Source: Diphasiastrum complanatum (Eukaryota; Streptophyta; Lycopodiopsida; Lycopodiales; Lycopodiaceae). Taken from it: 64,000 bases of DNA. The stretch lies in the NCBI GenBank assembly GCA_029204225.1, contig MU832197.1, forward strand, positions 1 through 64,000, read 5' to 3'. A program made the position numbers and the translations under genes. Positions 12,113 through 22,517 of this stretch are shown one piece after another (within the stretch, counting starts at the first letter, position 1; every line of letters starts with the position of its first letter). The notes below the pieces were generated by a model, which searched no databases, was not told where the DNA came from, and saw only the letters and a list, made by a program, of their open reading frames with translations.

Positions 12113-12467
12113 AGATTTCAAGTTTCTCAAAACCAAGGAAGGACATCTGTTTTAAACCAAGGAAATAGAGAGGGTGATGGTGAGGTGAGAAACACATTTG
12201 AGATTCCAAGTTTCTCAAATCAAGGAAGGACATGTGTATTACCAAGGAAATAGGGAGGGGAGGGTGATGGTGAGGAGGTGAGAGAGACATAGTTGAGATT
12301 TCAAGTTTCTCAAATCAAGGAAGTACATGTGTATTAAACCAAGAAAATAGGGAGGGTGATGGTGAGGAGGTGAGAGAGACACTTGAGATTCCAAGTTTCT
12401 CAAATCAAGGAAGTAAAACCAAGAAAATAGGGAGGGTGATGGTGAGGAGGTGAGAGAGACATAGTTG
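12113..12467 (+). repeat. Four-unit tandem repeat, about 80-95 bp per unit
   Basis: Units begin at 12113, 12201, 12296 and 12386, each starting AGATTYCAAGTTTCTCAAA. Each unit continues with CCAAGRAAATAGRGAGGG and TGATGGTGAGG and ends in GTGAGARACAY. Unit lengths of 88, 95, 90 and 82 reflect small indels. The last unit has lost the ACATGTGTATT segment. Confidence 0.85.
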
Positions 12468-13706
12468 CTAGTTGATGTTAAAATTTGACATCAATTTCAC
12501 ACTTTGAAGCCCATTTTAAACATATTTGAAGCAAGCGTAGAATTTGACTTGCATACCACATTTGAAATTCTAAGGGCCCATTTTGTTTCTAACTTTCATG
12601 TGAATTGCATGTGAAGGTAAGCTTCAATTCTATGAATGTAAGAAGATTTCAGCCTTTGTAGACCTAGATTTGTTTTATTTTAGAAAGAAACTTAAAATTT
12701 TAGTGTATTATGAAAGGCTTGCAAGCACACAACATTCTACCTGCTAAGGATTCCCAAAGAAAATTTGGCAAGGCTCAAAGGATTTTTGGGAGTCCTTTTG
12801 AGACATAATTCAGCTTCCATTTGTTTAATGGATTGGCTTAATCTCACATGAAAAGTGTGAAATATAAAAGATGAGTGCATTTATGAAATTCAGATTATTA
12901 AACTAAATAGGCATGTCTATTTTTGCAAAGTGAAATTTATGGTGCTTATCCATGTTCCGTCAAAAAAATAACACCATGCTTTTTAAGCTACCTATATATG
13001 AGCAAAATCTATCATATACAATCCATTACTTTGTATGAACTTTGAATTTTCATATTCGCCTTTCAAACAAATTGGTTATGGTTTGAGTTGTCTTTCAATA
13101 AACACTTAGCTAAAAACTTTGCGCTTCTTTTATTAGTAAATAAGAGTGTCTAATCAAAATCATCATTTACATCACTCACTTTGATTATGGGAAACTGAAA
13201 AGTAGAGGATACTATAAGAATGTTACATAATACATCCTAGAGACTCACACTTCAAATTGAAGAGTGAACATCAACATTGATGGGTAAAAACATTAATCAA
13301 AAATCCCATTTACATCATTCGCCTAATTCTAGGAATTAAGTACAATATATCATAAAAATGTTATAGAATACAATCAAAAGACCCGAGAAGAAAAAATGAT
13401 ATATAGATTGGATTCATTCTTTATTCTTCAAATCATGAAAAAAAAAAAATTGCAAGGAAACTTTGTGAAATAAATGGCCTACAACATGCATTCAAATTAA
13501 TTGAAGATGTCATACTCTATTTTTTAGATTATGGGAAACAAAAATCTCAAAGCAACTTTGTGCACCAAATGGCAAACAAAATACATCAACTTCACAAAAG
13601 ACACTAAGTCGAAACTGCCTCAAGGGCATCTATAATGCCAAATTTCACAAGTGCTGGTAAGTTCCCACTCCAAGAAGTGTCATAAATTTACCTCGACGGT
13701 GATACC
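12468..13706. other. AT-rich intergenic sequence, nothing recognised
   Basis: No reading frame, RNA gene or repeat structure found. The segment ends at the left target-site flank of the chromovirus. Confidence 0.5.
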
Positions 13707-14624
13707 TGTTGTAAAGCTGACTCAGGTGCACCCAACGTGCCCTGTAAGACTCTAAGGGGTGACACTCCCTAAAGTCCCAGAGCAAGTTAGAACGTCAAGG
13801 ACTGAGCCTCCGACCTGTGGTGAGCCAGTCAAGTAGTCACAAGTCATGAGCTAGCTCTGGAGCTCGAGTCATGGCCTAGTCAGGAAGCAAGTTGATTCTG
13901 CCACCGGAACGGCTCCCGGGACCCATGTCCGGGAGCCAGACTGATTCTGCCAGGCTTGCCAGGCTTAATCAGCAAAATAAAAACTAAGTCCCAAAAAGCG
14001 TGCTTTACCAGAAAGCACTATGTTTCAGAACAGAGGGGGTGCGCCGAATCACAGCAGAACTATAGGGGGAGTCCGGCAGACAGAAACTTGGGCAGCTCAA
14101 CCAGCGCCAGGAATCCAGTCGCCAGGTCTCAGCTCCCTCTACCAGCACGAGCCAGGCACAATGCCCAGCACGTGTTGGTGGCCCCGAGACCGGTCAGTCT
14201 ATGTATGAATGTAACCTCTTCCAAATCTAATAAAGTTGATCCTTGGGGATGATTACCATTTCGGTCTCGCCTCCGGGACTGGTCCAAGTGGAAGGACCCT
14301 TACTACAACCTTTTTGCGTCGCTGGCGCCTAAGGGTCCCTGTCATCGACATGGGGCTTGCCGCTATGCCAATTGGTCAGTTTGGCGACCACTATGCCTTG
14401 GGTTTCATGTGTGGCTTGTCTTTGCCTTTGGTTACCTTTTGGGGACGGATTCTGAGTTGGCTTTCGGGTTGGTTGGGATTCCAGTTTTCTTAAGTCTGAA
14501 TGGTTAAGCTTGTTACGATTCTGAGTTGGCTTTTATGTAAGTGCATGATGGATGAATGTTAGACTTAAGCGCGTGTTGGGGAAACCGCTCAAGTCCCAGC
14601 GCCCTTTGAGGCGCCGGCGCAACA
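13707..14624 (+). repeat. 5' LTR of the chromovirus
   Basis: Starts TGTTGTAAAG and ends GGCGCAACA (inverted ends TGTTG/CAACA). It contains a polyadenylation-signal candidate AATAAA at 14229-14234. It also has a GC hairpin at 13911-13937 (GGCTCCCGGGAC, loop CCAT, GTCCGGGAGCC) and a perfect 7-bp stem at 14000-14018 (GTGCTTT, ACCAG, AAAGCAC). Open frames inside it recur identically in the 3' LTR and are not genes. Confidence 0.95.
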
Positions 14625-14626
14625 TG

Positions 14627-14639
14627 TGGTATCAGAGCC
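14627..14639 (+). promoter_or_regulatory. Primer-binding site of the chromovirus
   Basis: TGGTATCAGAGCC, complementary to the 3' end of initiator Met tRNA, begins two bases after the 5' LTR end at 14624. Confidence 0.9.
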
Positions 14640-15339
14640 GACTAGCCGGTCAGCTACGCAAGTCTCACAGGGATGGCCACGTTTTTGGGATTTGTCAGGA
14701 CAACCGTTGCACAAGGTGCTGCCCACAGTGTAAGCACGGGTGCGTCCACGGTCGGGGTGGTCGGCAGAACGGGGGACTTGATGAGTCAAAGTGCTGCCCT
14801 CGAGGTGTAAGCACGGTCAGTTCTCGCGGTTCGGGCCTGGCGCTGTCTGCACGTAGGACGGATGAGGCAAAGTGCTGCCTAGGTAGGTGAAAGCACGGTC
14901 TGTACCTTGTGGGGTGCGGGGCGACATATTCGAACTGTACGGGTTAACCATTGATACAGAGATGCTGCTCGAATTCGGGTGTAAAGCACGGGTGGTTAGC
15001 TGCCGGTGCGGGATAGCTGCCGATCGTTTAGCTATAAGGGCTATCGACCAAAAAGTGGTGGGGCGTGACTGAGGCAATGTGCTGCTTAATGGTGAAAGCA
15101 CGGATGGTTGGATGGATGTTTCCCCGTGGGCTAATTCTGTGATAGATTTGTGTGGGCGCGGCTAGGCAAAGATCCTACGTCCGGTCTCAAGGGGAATGTG
15201 ACTTGAGAGGGATCCTCTGTTTAGCTTTGGTTGGTATGTTCGTTTGTGGTGTGCTTGCCTGGACCTGAATTATCCCTGACTACTTCTTTTGATCCAGGTG
15301 ATCTGATCTAGTTGGGAGTTGTGAGAGGAGCTTACATTT
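14640..15339 (+). other. Chromovirus leader with five repeated hairpins, no gag
   Basis: Five units share the plan RTGCTGC, a variable 6-15 nt, GTGWAAGCACGG: 14716-14737, 14791-14814, 14872-14896, 14962-14989 and 15079-15101. GTGCT pairs with AGCAC in each; unit four starts ATGCT. Spacing grows: 75, 81, 90, 117 bp. A related stem occurs in the LTR at 14000-14018. Open frames here are short and show no capsid or zinc-knuckle motif. Confidence 0.75.
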
Positions 15340-16671
15340 ATGAGTGGACGATGCACAAGTATGGAAAGGAACTTCCATGGGGCAACCCCCAAGATTGGTT
15401 CAAGATTGTTATTCTTATCAGGAAAGATCGCGGGGAGGAAGTCAGATTTCATGATCGACTCCGGAGCTTCACATAACTATATCTCAAGGAGCGTAGTGGA
15501 ACAATTCAGCTTGCCGACCAGGAATGTTACATCTACTCTCAAGGTAGAAACAGCGAAGGGAGCACTAGATGCAGACAAAGCGACATTGAACATCCCGGTG
15601 CAGATTGGAAGATGGAAGGCTAAACTTAGCTTTGTGATTTTAGAGATGGATGCCTTTGATGTGATTTTGGGCCTCCCTTGGTTAAATGAACACTGTATCG
15701 CAGTTTTGGGTAGGAGCTCAAACTTGGTCCTCTTGGATTATAAGGGACAAATCTGCGTGACAAAAGCCCTGCCCGGAGGAAATGCTAAGGATACCGATAT
15801 TGAACAAAATCTGGTTGCAGCATTAGTGATGAAAAGAATGGCGAAAGGGAAAAGGTCAAAGTGCTTTCTTTGCATCTGTCGAGAAGTCCCAGAAGGGAAA
15901 AGCGTGCGACAAGAAAACTTGCCAAAAGAAGTGGCAGATCTGTTAGAAGAATTTAGCGATGTGTTCCCGGAGGAACTCCCAGCTAAGCTACCTCCTCGAA
16001 GACCAGTGGACCATAAAATTGAGTTGGTACCAGGAACAGAGCCAACTTCACGAGCACCCTACAGAATGTCACAAGAAGAGTTGGCGGAACTGAAACGACA
16101 ACTTGGTGAATTGATAGACAAAGGTTTTATTAGACCTAGCGCTTCACCTTTTGGAGCCCCAGTGTTGTTCGTGGAAAAGGCAGACAAAACTCTTCGAATG
16201 TGTGTGGATTATCGCATGCTTAACAAGAGTACCATCAAGAACAAGTACCCCATGCCTAGAATTGATGACCTATTCGACCAACTCAAACATGCCAAATACT
16301 TTAGCCGAATAGATCTCAGATCTGGATATCATCAAATTCGAATAGCTAAAGGTGACGAGCACAAAACGGCGTTTCGAACGCGGTACGGAAGTCACGAATT
16401 CCTAGTGATGCCATTCGGTCTAACAAACGCACCAGCCACTTTTTGCACGTTGATGAACAATATATTTCAAGACTGCCTGGATGAATTTGTCATTGTGTAC
16501 ATTGATGACATATTAGTATTTAGCCGGAACCTTAAAGATCACATTCAACATTTAAGGACAGTTCTCCAACGACTGAGGAGGAACTGCTTGTTCGCGAAAA
16601 GAGAGAAATGTGAGTTTGTGGTGGAGGAAGTTGACTTCCTTGGACATGTTATAGGCCACGGACGAATTTGA
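15340..16671 (+). pseudogene. Chromovirus pol, part 1: protease and reverse transcriptase palm, ended by TGA
   Basis: 443 codons. The retropepsin active site is [13 protein letters not shown] near residue 40. A linker ([20 protein letters not shown]) leads into RT with the motifs [23 protein letters not shown], the [10 protein letters not shown] block and the catalytic box [13 protein letters not shown]. Translation stops at TGA 16669-16671 (after GHVIGHGRI), and the next codon in the same frame is the ATG of part 2, so one nonsense codon separates them. The ATG at 15340 is the first after an in-frame TGA at 15322. Gag normally precedes this region and is missing. Confidence 0.9.
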
Positions 16672-18822
16672 ATGGATCCTAAGAAGATCAAGGCTATCTT
16701 GGATTGGCTAGCACCTAAAACTGTTCATGGCATCAAATCCTTTGTGGGCTTATGTAACTTTTACAGGAAATTCATTGAGGCATTTAGCAAAATTGTGGCA
16801 CCACTGTTGGAGCAGACCAAGACTCATCTGAAGATGACATGGACACCGGAATGTGAAGCAGCGTTCCAGAAACTAAAACGACGGATCACTCAAGAACCCA
16901 TCCTTGCCTTACCGGACTTTAGCAAACCTTTTGAAATACATACAGATGCGTCGAACTTTGCTATTGGGGCCGTGCTGATGCAAGACGGAAAACCTGTTGC
17001 ATATTTTTCAAAGAAATTGAGTGACGTAGAGCGACGATGGCCAACTCATGAAAAAGAAATGGTCGCAGTAGTCCAAGCAGTGGAGCATTGGAGACATTAT
17101 GTGGCAGGAAAACCCTTTAAGGCGTTCACTGATAATGTATCACTCAAGTACTTCTCATCCCAAGGTATGCTCACGCCAAAGCAAATGCGATGGCAAAACT
17201 TTCTCTCAAAATTCAATATTGACATTTTACACACGGCGGGAAAGAACAATGTGGTGGCGGATGCACTAAGTAGACAAGAACACTTGATGGCAACAGTGAC
17301 AACTCAGGTGACTGACCTACTCCAAGAAATCAGAGAGAATTATGGTGTAGATGCGTTGGCGAAGGACTTAATGATCGAATTCCAGCTGGGAAAGCCTCAT
17401 AAACATTTCACTTGGAAAGATCAAATGGTTGTTTATAAACAACGCAGAGTATATGTCCCAGACAACATCATCCTGAGGAAGAAAGTCTTGCGAGAACATC
17501 ATGACGTACTAGCCGCCGGGCATCCAGGGGTGAATCGCACGTATGAACTTCTCAAAAGAGGCTTCTATTGGCCAAGTATGTGGGCAGACGTTGAATCCTA
17601 TGTACAAACATGCCCGACATGTCAACAAGTGAAGGTGGAACCGCTAGCTCCGGCTGGACTACTCCAACCATTACCGGTACCAGCATACCCATGGGATTCG
17701 GTGAGCATGGATTTTATTGTTCAACTACCACGGTGCCAAGGATTCGACTCAATTTATGTGGTGGTTGACCGCTTTTCAAAGCAAGTTCATCTAGTACCAA
17801 CTAAAAGTTCAGTGACAGCTGAAGAAGTGGCAAGGTTATTTTTCAAATGTGTTTTCAAATACCACGGCCTGCCTAGAACGATTATTTCTGACCGAGACAC
17901 CAAGTTCGTCGGAAAGTTTTGGACTTGTCTATTTCGCCTCGTGGGAACTGGATTGAATTTCAGTACTGCATATCATCCTCAGACAGATGGGCAAACGGAG
18001 CGAGTCAATCGACAGATTGAACAATATTTACGAAATTATGTCGCTTGGGACCAATCCGATTGGGTCAACTACTTGGATATTCTCGAGTTTGCACATAACA
18101 ACCAAGTGAACAGATCTACTGGAAGGGCACCCTTCGAGATAAGCAATGGTCGGCTACCGATTGTTCCAAGCTCTTTTCTTACAGGCGTGCAGGAAACACC
18201 AGTACCCACTGTGGAGGAATTCATCAATGAGTGGCACACAAAGTTGACCGAGGTGAAGGCGTTTTTAGAGCAGTCACAAAGGAGTATGGCAGCTGACGTA
18301 AACCCACATCGACGAGAACTGGAATTTGAGGAAGGTGATCAAGTATGGCTGAACACAAAGAACATTGCGCTACCAAAAGGTTTTTCTCATAAGTTTGCTC
18401 GACCTTATGCGGGACCATATTATGTCACCAAGAAGATCAACCCAGTGGCTTATCGATTAGCGTTGCCATCCAGCTTGGATATACACAATGTGTTTCATAT
18501 CTCATTACTCAAACGGTACAAACCAGATGAGCGATTTGATCGGCAACACGAACTCCGTCACCCACCAACGACACTTGATGATACGAAGAGACAGCTTGTA
18601 CCAGAACAAATATTGACACATAGAAAGCGAACTGGCGTTCAACGTGAATATCTAGTGAAGTGGCTACGGGCTCCACTTATTGAGGCTTCTTGGGAGTACG
18701 AAGACAAACTTAAGGAGGGAGCCCCTGAAGTACTAGCGGATTATCTGCAGAAGAACCAACGCAATAGCCGTTTTCCCAGATCGGCACACAAAGCACTACC
18801 TGGCGGCATGCCTCTTACATAA
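16672..18822 (+). pseudogene. Chromovirus pol, part 2: RT thumb, RNase H, integrase, chromodomain
   Basis: 716 codons in frame with part 1. After the RT connection (MDPKKIKAILDW), RNase H shows FEIHTDASNFAIGAVLMQ and ends with NNVVADALSRQ. Integrase has an HHCC zinc finger (HHDV..GHPGV..CPTCQQVK) and the DDE residues in SMDFIVQLP, ISDRDTKFVG and PQTDGQTERVNR. The C-terminal chromodomain (REYLVKWLRAP, then ASWEYEDKL) is the feature that targets chromoviruses to marked chromatin. This half is intact, so the element lacks only gag and readthrough of the TGA. Confidence 0.9.
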
Positions 18823-19049
18823 ACATTCATGGCCATTCTGAAGTTCAAGGAACTTTCCGGTATTTTTCTTAAGTTTGCCAATAAATCACTTGCAGCTTTA
18901 CACAGGTTTTACGTAAGTGAACTTTATCTACACTTTTCCTGTGCTACTGCCAATGTATTTTGTGATTCAAAGTTGCTACGGCCGGTGAATTAAGCCCGTG
19001 CCATACGTCCTAGGTCTAGTTTGGCCCTGATGAGGACATCAGCTTTTTC

Positions 19050-19063
19050 AAACGAGGGGAGGA
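19050..19063 (+). promoter_or_regulatory. Polypurine tract
   Basis: The purine-rich run GAGGGGAGGA directly before the TGTTG of the 3' LTR is the expected plus-strand priming site. Confidence 0.8.
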
Positions 19064-19981
19064 TGTTGTAAAGCTGACTCAGGTGCACCCAACGTGCCCT
19101 GTAAGACTCTAAGGGGTGACACTCCCTAAAGTCCCAGAGCAAGTTAGAACGTCAAGGACTGAGCCTTTGACCTGTGGTGAGCCAGTCAAGTAGTCACAAG
19201 TCATGAGCTAGCTCTGGAGCTCGAGTCATGGCCTAGTCAGGAAGCAAGTTGATTCTGCCACCGGAACGGCTCCCGGGACCCATGTCCGGGAGCCAGACTG
19301 ATTCTGCCAGGCTTGCCAGGCTTAATCAGCAAAATAAAAACTAAGTCCCAAAAAGCGTGCTTTACCAGAAAGCACTATGTTTCAGAACAGAGGGGGTGCG
19401 CCGAATCACAGCAGAACTATAGGGGGAGTCCGGCAGACAGAAACTTGGGCAGCTCAACCAGCGCCAGGAATCCAGTCGCCAGGTCTCAGCTCCCTCTACC
19501 AGCACGAGCCAGGCACAATGCCCAGCACGTGTTGGTGGCCCCGAGACCGGTCAGTCTATGTATGAATGTAACCTCTTCCAAATCTAATAAAGTTGATCCT
19601 TGGGGATGATTACCATTTCGGTTTCGCCTCCGGGACTGGTCCAAGTGGAAGGACCCTTACTACAACCTTTTTGCGTCGCTGGCGCCTAAGGGTCCCTGTC
19701 ATCGACATGGGGCTTGCCGCTATGCCAATTGGTCAGTTTGGCGACCACTATGCCTTGGGTTTCATGTGTGGCTTGTCTTTGCCTTTGGTTACCTTTTGGG
19801 GACGGATTCTGAGTTGGCTTTCGGGTTGGTTGGGATTCCAGTTTTCTTAAGTCTGAATGGTTAAGCTTGTTACGATTCTGAGTTGGCTTTTACGTAAGTG
19901 CATGATGGATGAATGTTAGACTTAAGCGCGTGTTGGGGAAACCGCTCAAGTCCCAGCGCCCTTTGAGGCGCCGGCGCAACA
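19064..19981 (+). repeat. 3' LTR of the chromovirus
   Basis: Same length as the 5' LTR (918 bp). I see four differences: CCG/TTG in GAGCCTYYGACC (two), TCTCGCC/TTTCGCC, and TATGTAAG/TACGTAAG. All are C/T changes, as expected from cytosine deamination. Confidence 0.95.
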
Positions 19982-22374
19982 CTACCCTTATACTCCATAA
20001 AGGTCTTTTAAATCTACACCTATAACAATAGGTGGAAAATTAAGTACCCAAGTAAGCCTCCAAGAAATTAACTCTTGAAGACTATGTGGAGGCTCATCCA
20101 TTCAATCATTCACAAGGGAGTCATTCACTAATAGCTTTTAGAGGAGCATAGCACTTGACTCTCTACAAAAGTTGAGTATCGCACCACACTAGGGTGGGGC
20201 TTGTCATGCGCCAGCATTGTTGGATTGCCATAAGGTGAAGCGTTTAGAAGTTAATGTGCTCCCAAGTGTGCATGTCTCAAAATGATGTTATAATGTGGTT
20301 AGTTTGAAGAAACCATTTCAAATTTCAATTTTACAATAGAAAACTTCCACACAAATAATTCAACAAGCATTATATGTATGACCTATGAAACCTATGAACC
20401 CAAAGTCTCTTCTTCTTTTTTATCTCATAAAAATTAATTGTATTAGAAACTTTGAGCAAATTATATAAAGAATCACAACTCAAGTAGTCATGGCATTAAT
20501 AGGTTTTAGATTATTAGAAACTTTGAGCAATTTTTTTTTATTCAACCAAATGTTATGAAAGGAATATGTCCAAAAAAATATTCCAAATGCTTTGGATATC
20601 CATAGGTTGGAGAGTGATTTCATTGAAAAACAACATGGAGAGTATGGTAAGGACAATGTATTTTCAGTATTCATGGTGGCACTCTTCTGAGCAGATGAGG
20701 AATTGTTTTCTCGTGAGTGTTGCAATGAGTGCAAAGCTTAGAGACAATACCACAATAGTTGAATTGAATTGAATGGCTTGTTGAGATATTCTCCCAACAT
20801 TGACATAGTAATTGGCTTGTTGAAATATTCCCTTGACAAAAACACAATAATGGCATCCTAATCTTTTTTATAATTTTTAATCTTTTCTTTCAAATACCCG
20901 AAGGGTGGGGTGGGGGGGTTGTTGGTTTACCGTTTTGAGTTGAACTGGTTAAAATAGAAACTAGGTTCTTCATGGCAAGGTAAATTCTTTTCTAGATGAT
21001 AGTTCCTTCTTTGTTAGCACCTTGGAAGGTGTAGTGGTTGTTGTTGTTATCTATATTTAAATGAAGAATATGTACATCCAACTTGGTGGTGAATGATTGA
21101 GATTCACGGTTTTCTAGATTGTGGTAATGGATGACTCAAATCAAAACCAAAAGGATCGTGAATGAAATGATTATATTTTTAACGAATGATACATCTTTTA
21201 GCAAAGGATTTATTAAGGGATCATGGAGGCCAAGATCGCCACGAGAAAAGGAGGATGTATAAATTTCCAATTTAGGTTGCTAGTTTTTTCATTCCAAAGG
21301 AATCTTTAAACAACAATAATTGTAAGGAAATGGGAAGGTGTGGACCAAATAAAGATGAAGTAAGTAAAATAAGAAGAGATGATGATGTGTCTCAAAACTA
21401 TGAGTCTAGTAGCAAAGTTGAGGGAGAAGGAAAACCAAGTATCATGAATACTCTAATCACTCATTAGGAATAATTTGGATATTGATTATGAGTACTCTAA
21501 ATACTGCTTGTGGATACTCTGAATATCGAATTGTGAGCTCTTTGATTATCAAAGTAGGAACTTTATGAATATTGAATAATGATCATGAATATTTTGAATA
21601 TTGATTTTGAATACTCTGCATAGTCAAGGTAAGCTTTCCAAATATCGATTGTGAATACTTTGAAGACTGATCGGGGATGCGTTGAATAATGAATATGATC
21701 TTTGACATTGATCCCTGAAAATCAGTATTCTAACCACTTTCATGACTACTGAATCATAAAATTGTAAGTGTGAAATCGTGAATTCTGAATTATGAGATTT
21801 TTTAATATTTGAATTGTGCTTTTTATCAATACCAAAATACTATTTAGATCAATATTTAATTGAAATTAATGAGTACTCGATTCTAAAATTTGTGACTATT
21901 CAATTGTGCATATTTTCATAGATATTAGGTACAAATTCATGACTTGTGACCACTTTCTTGAAATCATAGGTAGTGAATTATGAAGTCATGAATGTTAATC
22001 ATAAATCTTGACTACTACATTATGAGATTCATGAATACTTCTTGTGAACATTGATCTTTAATTCAGTAATTTTGAAATAATCATAAGTGATTTTGTGAGG
22101 TTGTGAATGCTCAATTCTAAAAACTATGACTACTATCGTAAAATGACACGTACAATCGTCAAAAACCGTTAATATCTCAAAATCGATGTCTCGACGAGTT
22201 CGAATTCAACGAGTTGAACTTAAAATCAGCTGATTCTTTACAAGACTTAGACAATTCTCCATGAAACTTAAGAGTTTGTTGGTTCAAGGTGAGCATGGGA
22301 TGACAATTCTTGGATTTTTTGCTTGGCCAATTGAATATTTATATGTGCAAAGCCAAGTGTCAACCATCCTACCA
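19982..22374. other. Intergenic, including an AT-rich degenerate minisatellite at about 21,440-22,140
   Basis: No gene recognised. The second half is full of variants of TGAATACTCTGAATATTGATT and TGAGTACTC, a decayed short-unit tandem array. It ends about 230 bp before the putative TATA box of the AGPase gene. Confidence 0.5.
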
Positions 22375-22382
22375 TATATATA
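22375..22382 (+). promoter_or_regulatory. TATA-box candidate for the AGPase gene
   Basis: TATATATA lies 136 bp upstream of the start codon. A start site about 30 bp on would put the GA tract into the 5' UTR. Inferred from position only. Confidence 0.5.
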
Positions 22383-22427
22383 GGTATGTGGCATCAAATG
22401 AATGGCATCCCTGCATGTGACTCGTTC

Positions 22428-22430
<3 letters not shown>

Positions 22431-22477
<47 letters not shown>
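22431..22477 (+). repeat. (GA)n tract in the AGPase 5' region
   Basis: 47 bp of pure GA repeat, continuing imperfectly to about 22,495, ending 23 bp before the ATG. Such tracts can act as GAGA-type promoter elements. Here it is probably transcribed. Confidence 0.9.
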
Positions 22478-22482
<5 letters not shown>

Positions 22483-22517
22483 AAAAGAGAGAGAGCACGC
22501 ACTGCTAACGAAGAAGC

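Larger units (their letters stand above)
13707..19981 (+). mobile_element. Ty3/Gypsy chromodomain retrotransposon, full ends, gag missing
   Basis: Two 918-bp LTRs (13707-14624 and 19064-19981) flank a primer-binding site at 14627, a structured leader, a pol region (15340-18822) and a polypurine tract before 19064. The order protease, RT, RNase H, integrase, chromodomain identifies a chromovirus. I counted four differences between the LTRs, all C/T, so insertion is recent. No gag capsid or zinc knuckle is found between the primer-binding site and the protease, and one TGA interrupts pol, so this copy is defective. The flanking 5-mers are ATACC (13702-13706) and CTACC (19982-19986), a target duplication with one mismatch. 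Confidence 0.95.

Noticed and set aside
13956-14252. 98-codon open frame repeated identically at 19,313-19,609
   Set aside because: It lies wholly inside the LTRs. Identity follows from LTR identity, and no protein family is recognised.
22431-22477. GA tract and dispersed CT arrays as a CRISPR-like array
   Set aside because: They are simple dinucleotide repeats without spacers, in a plant nuclear context.
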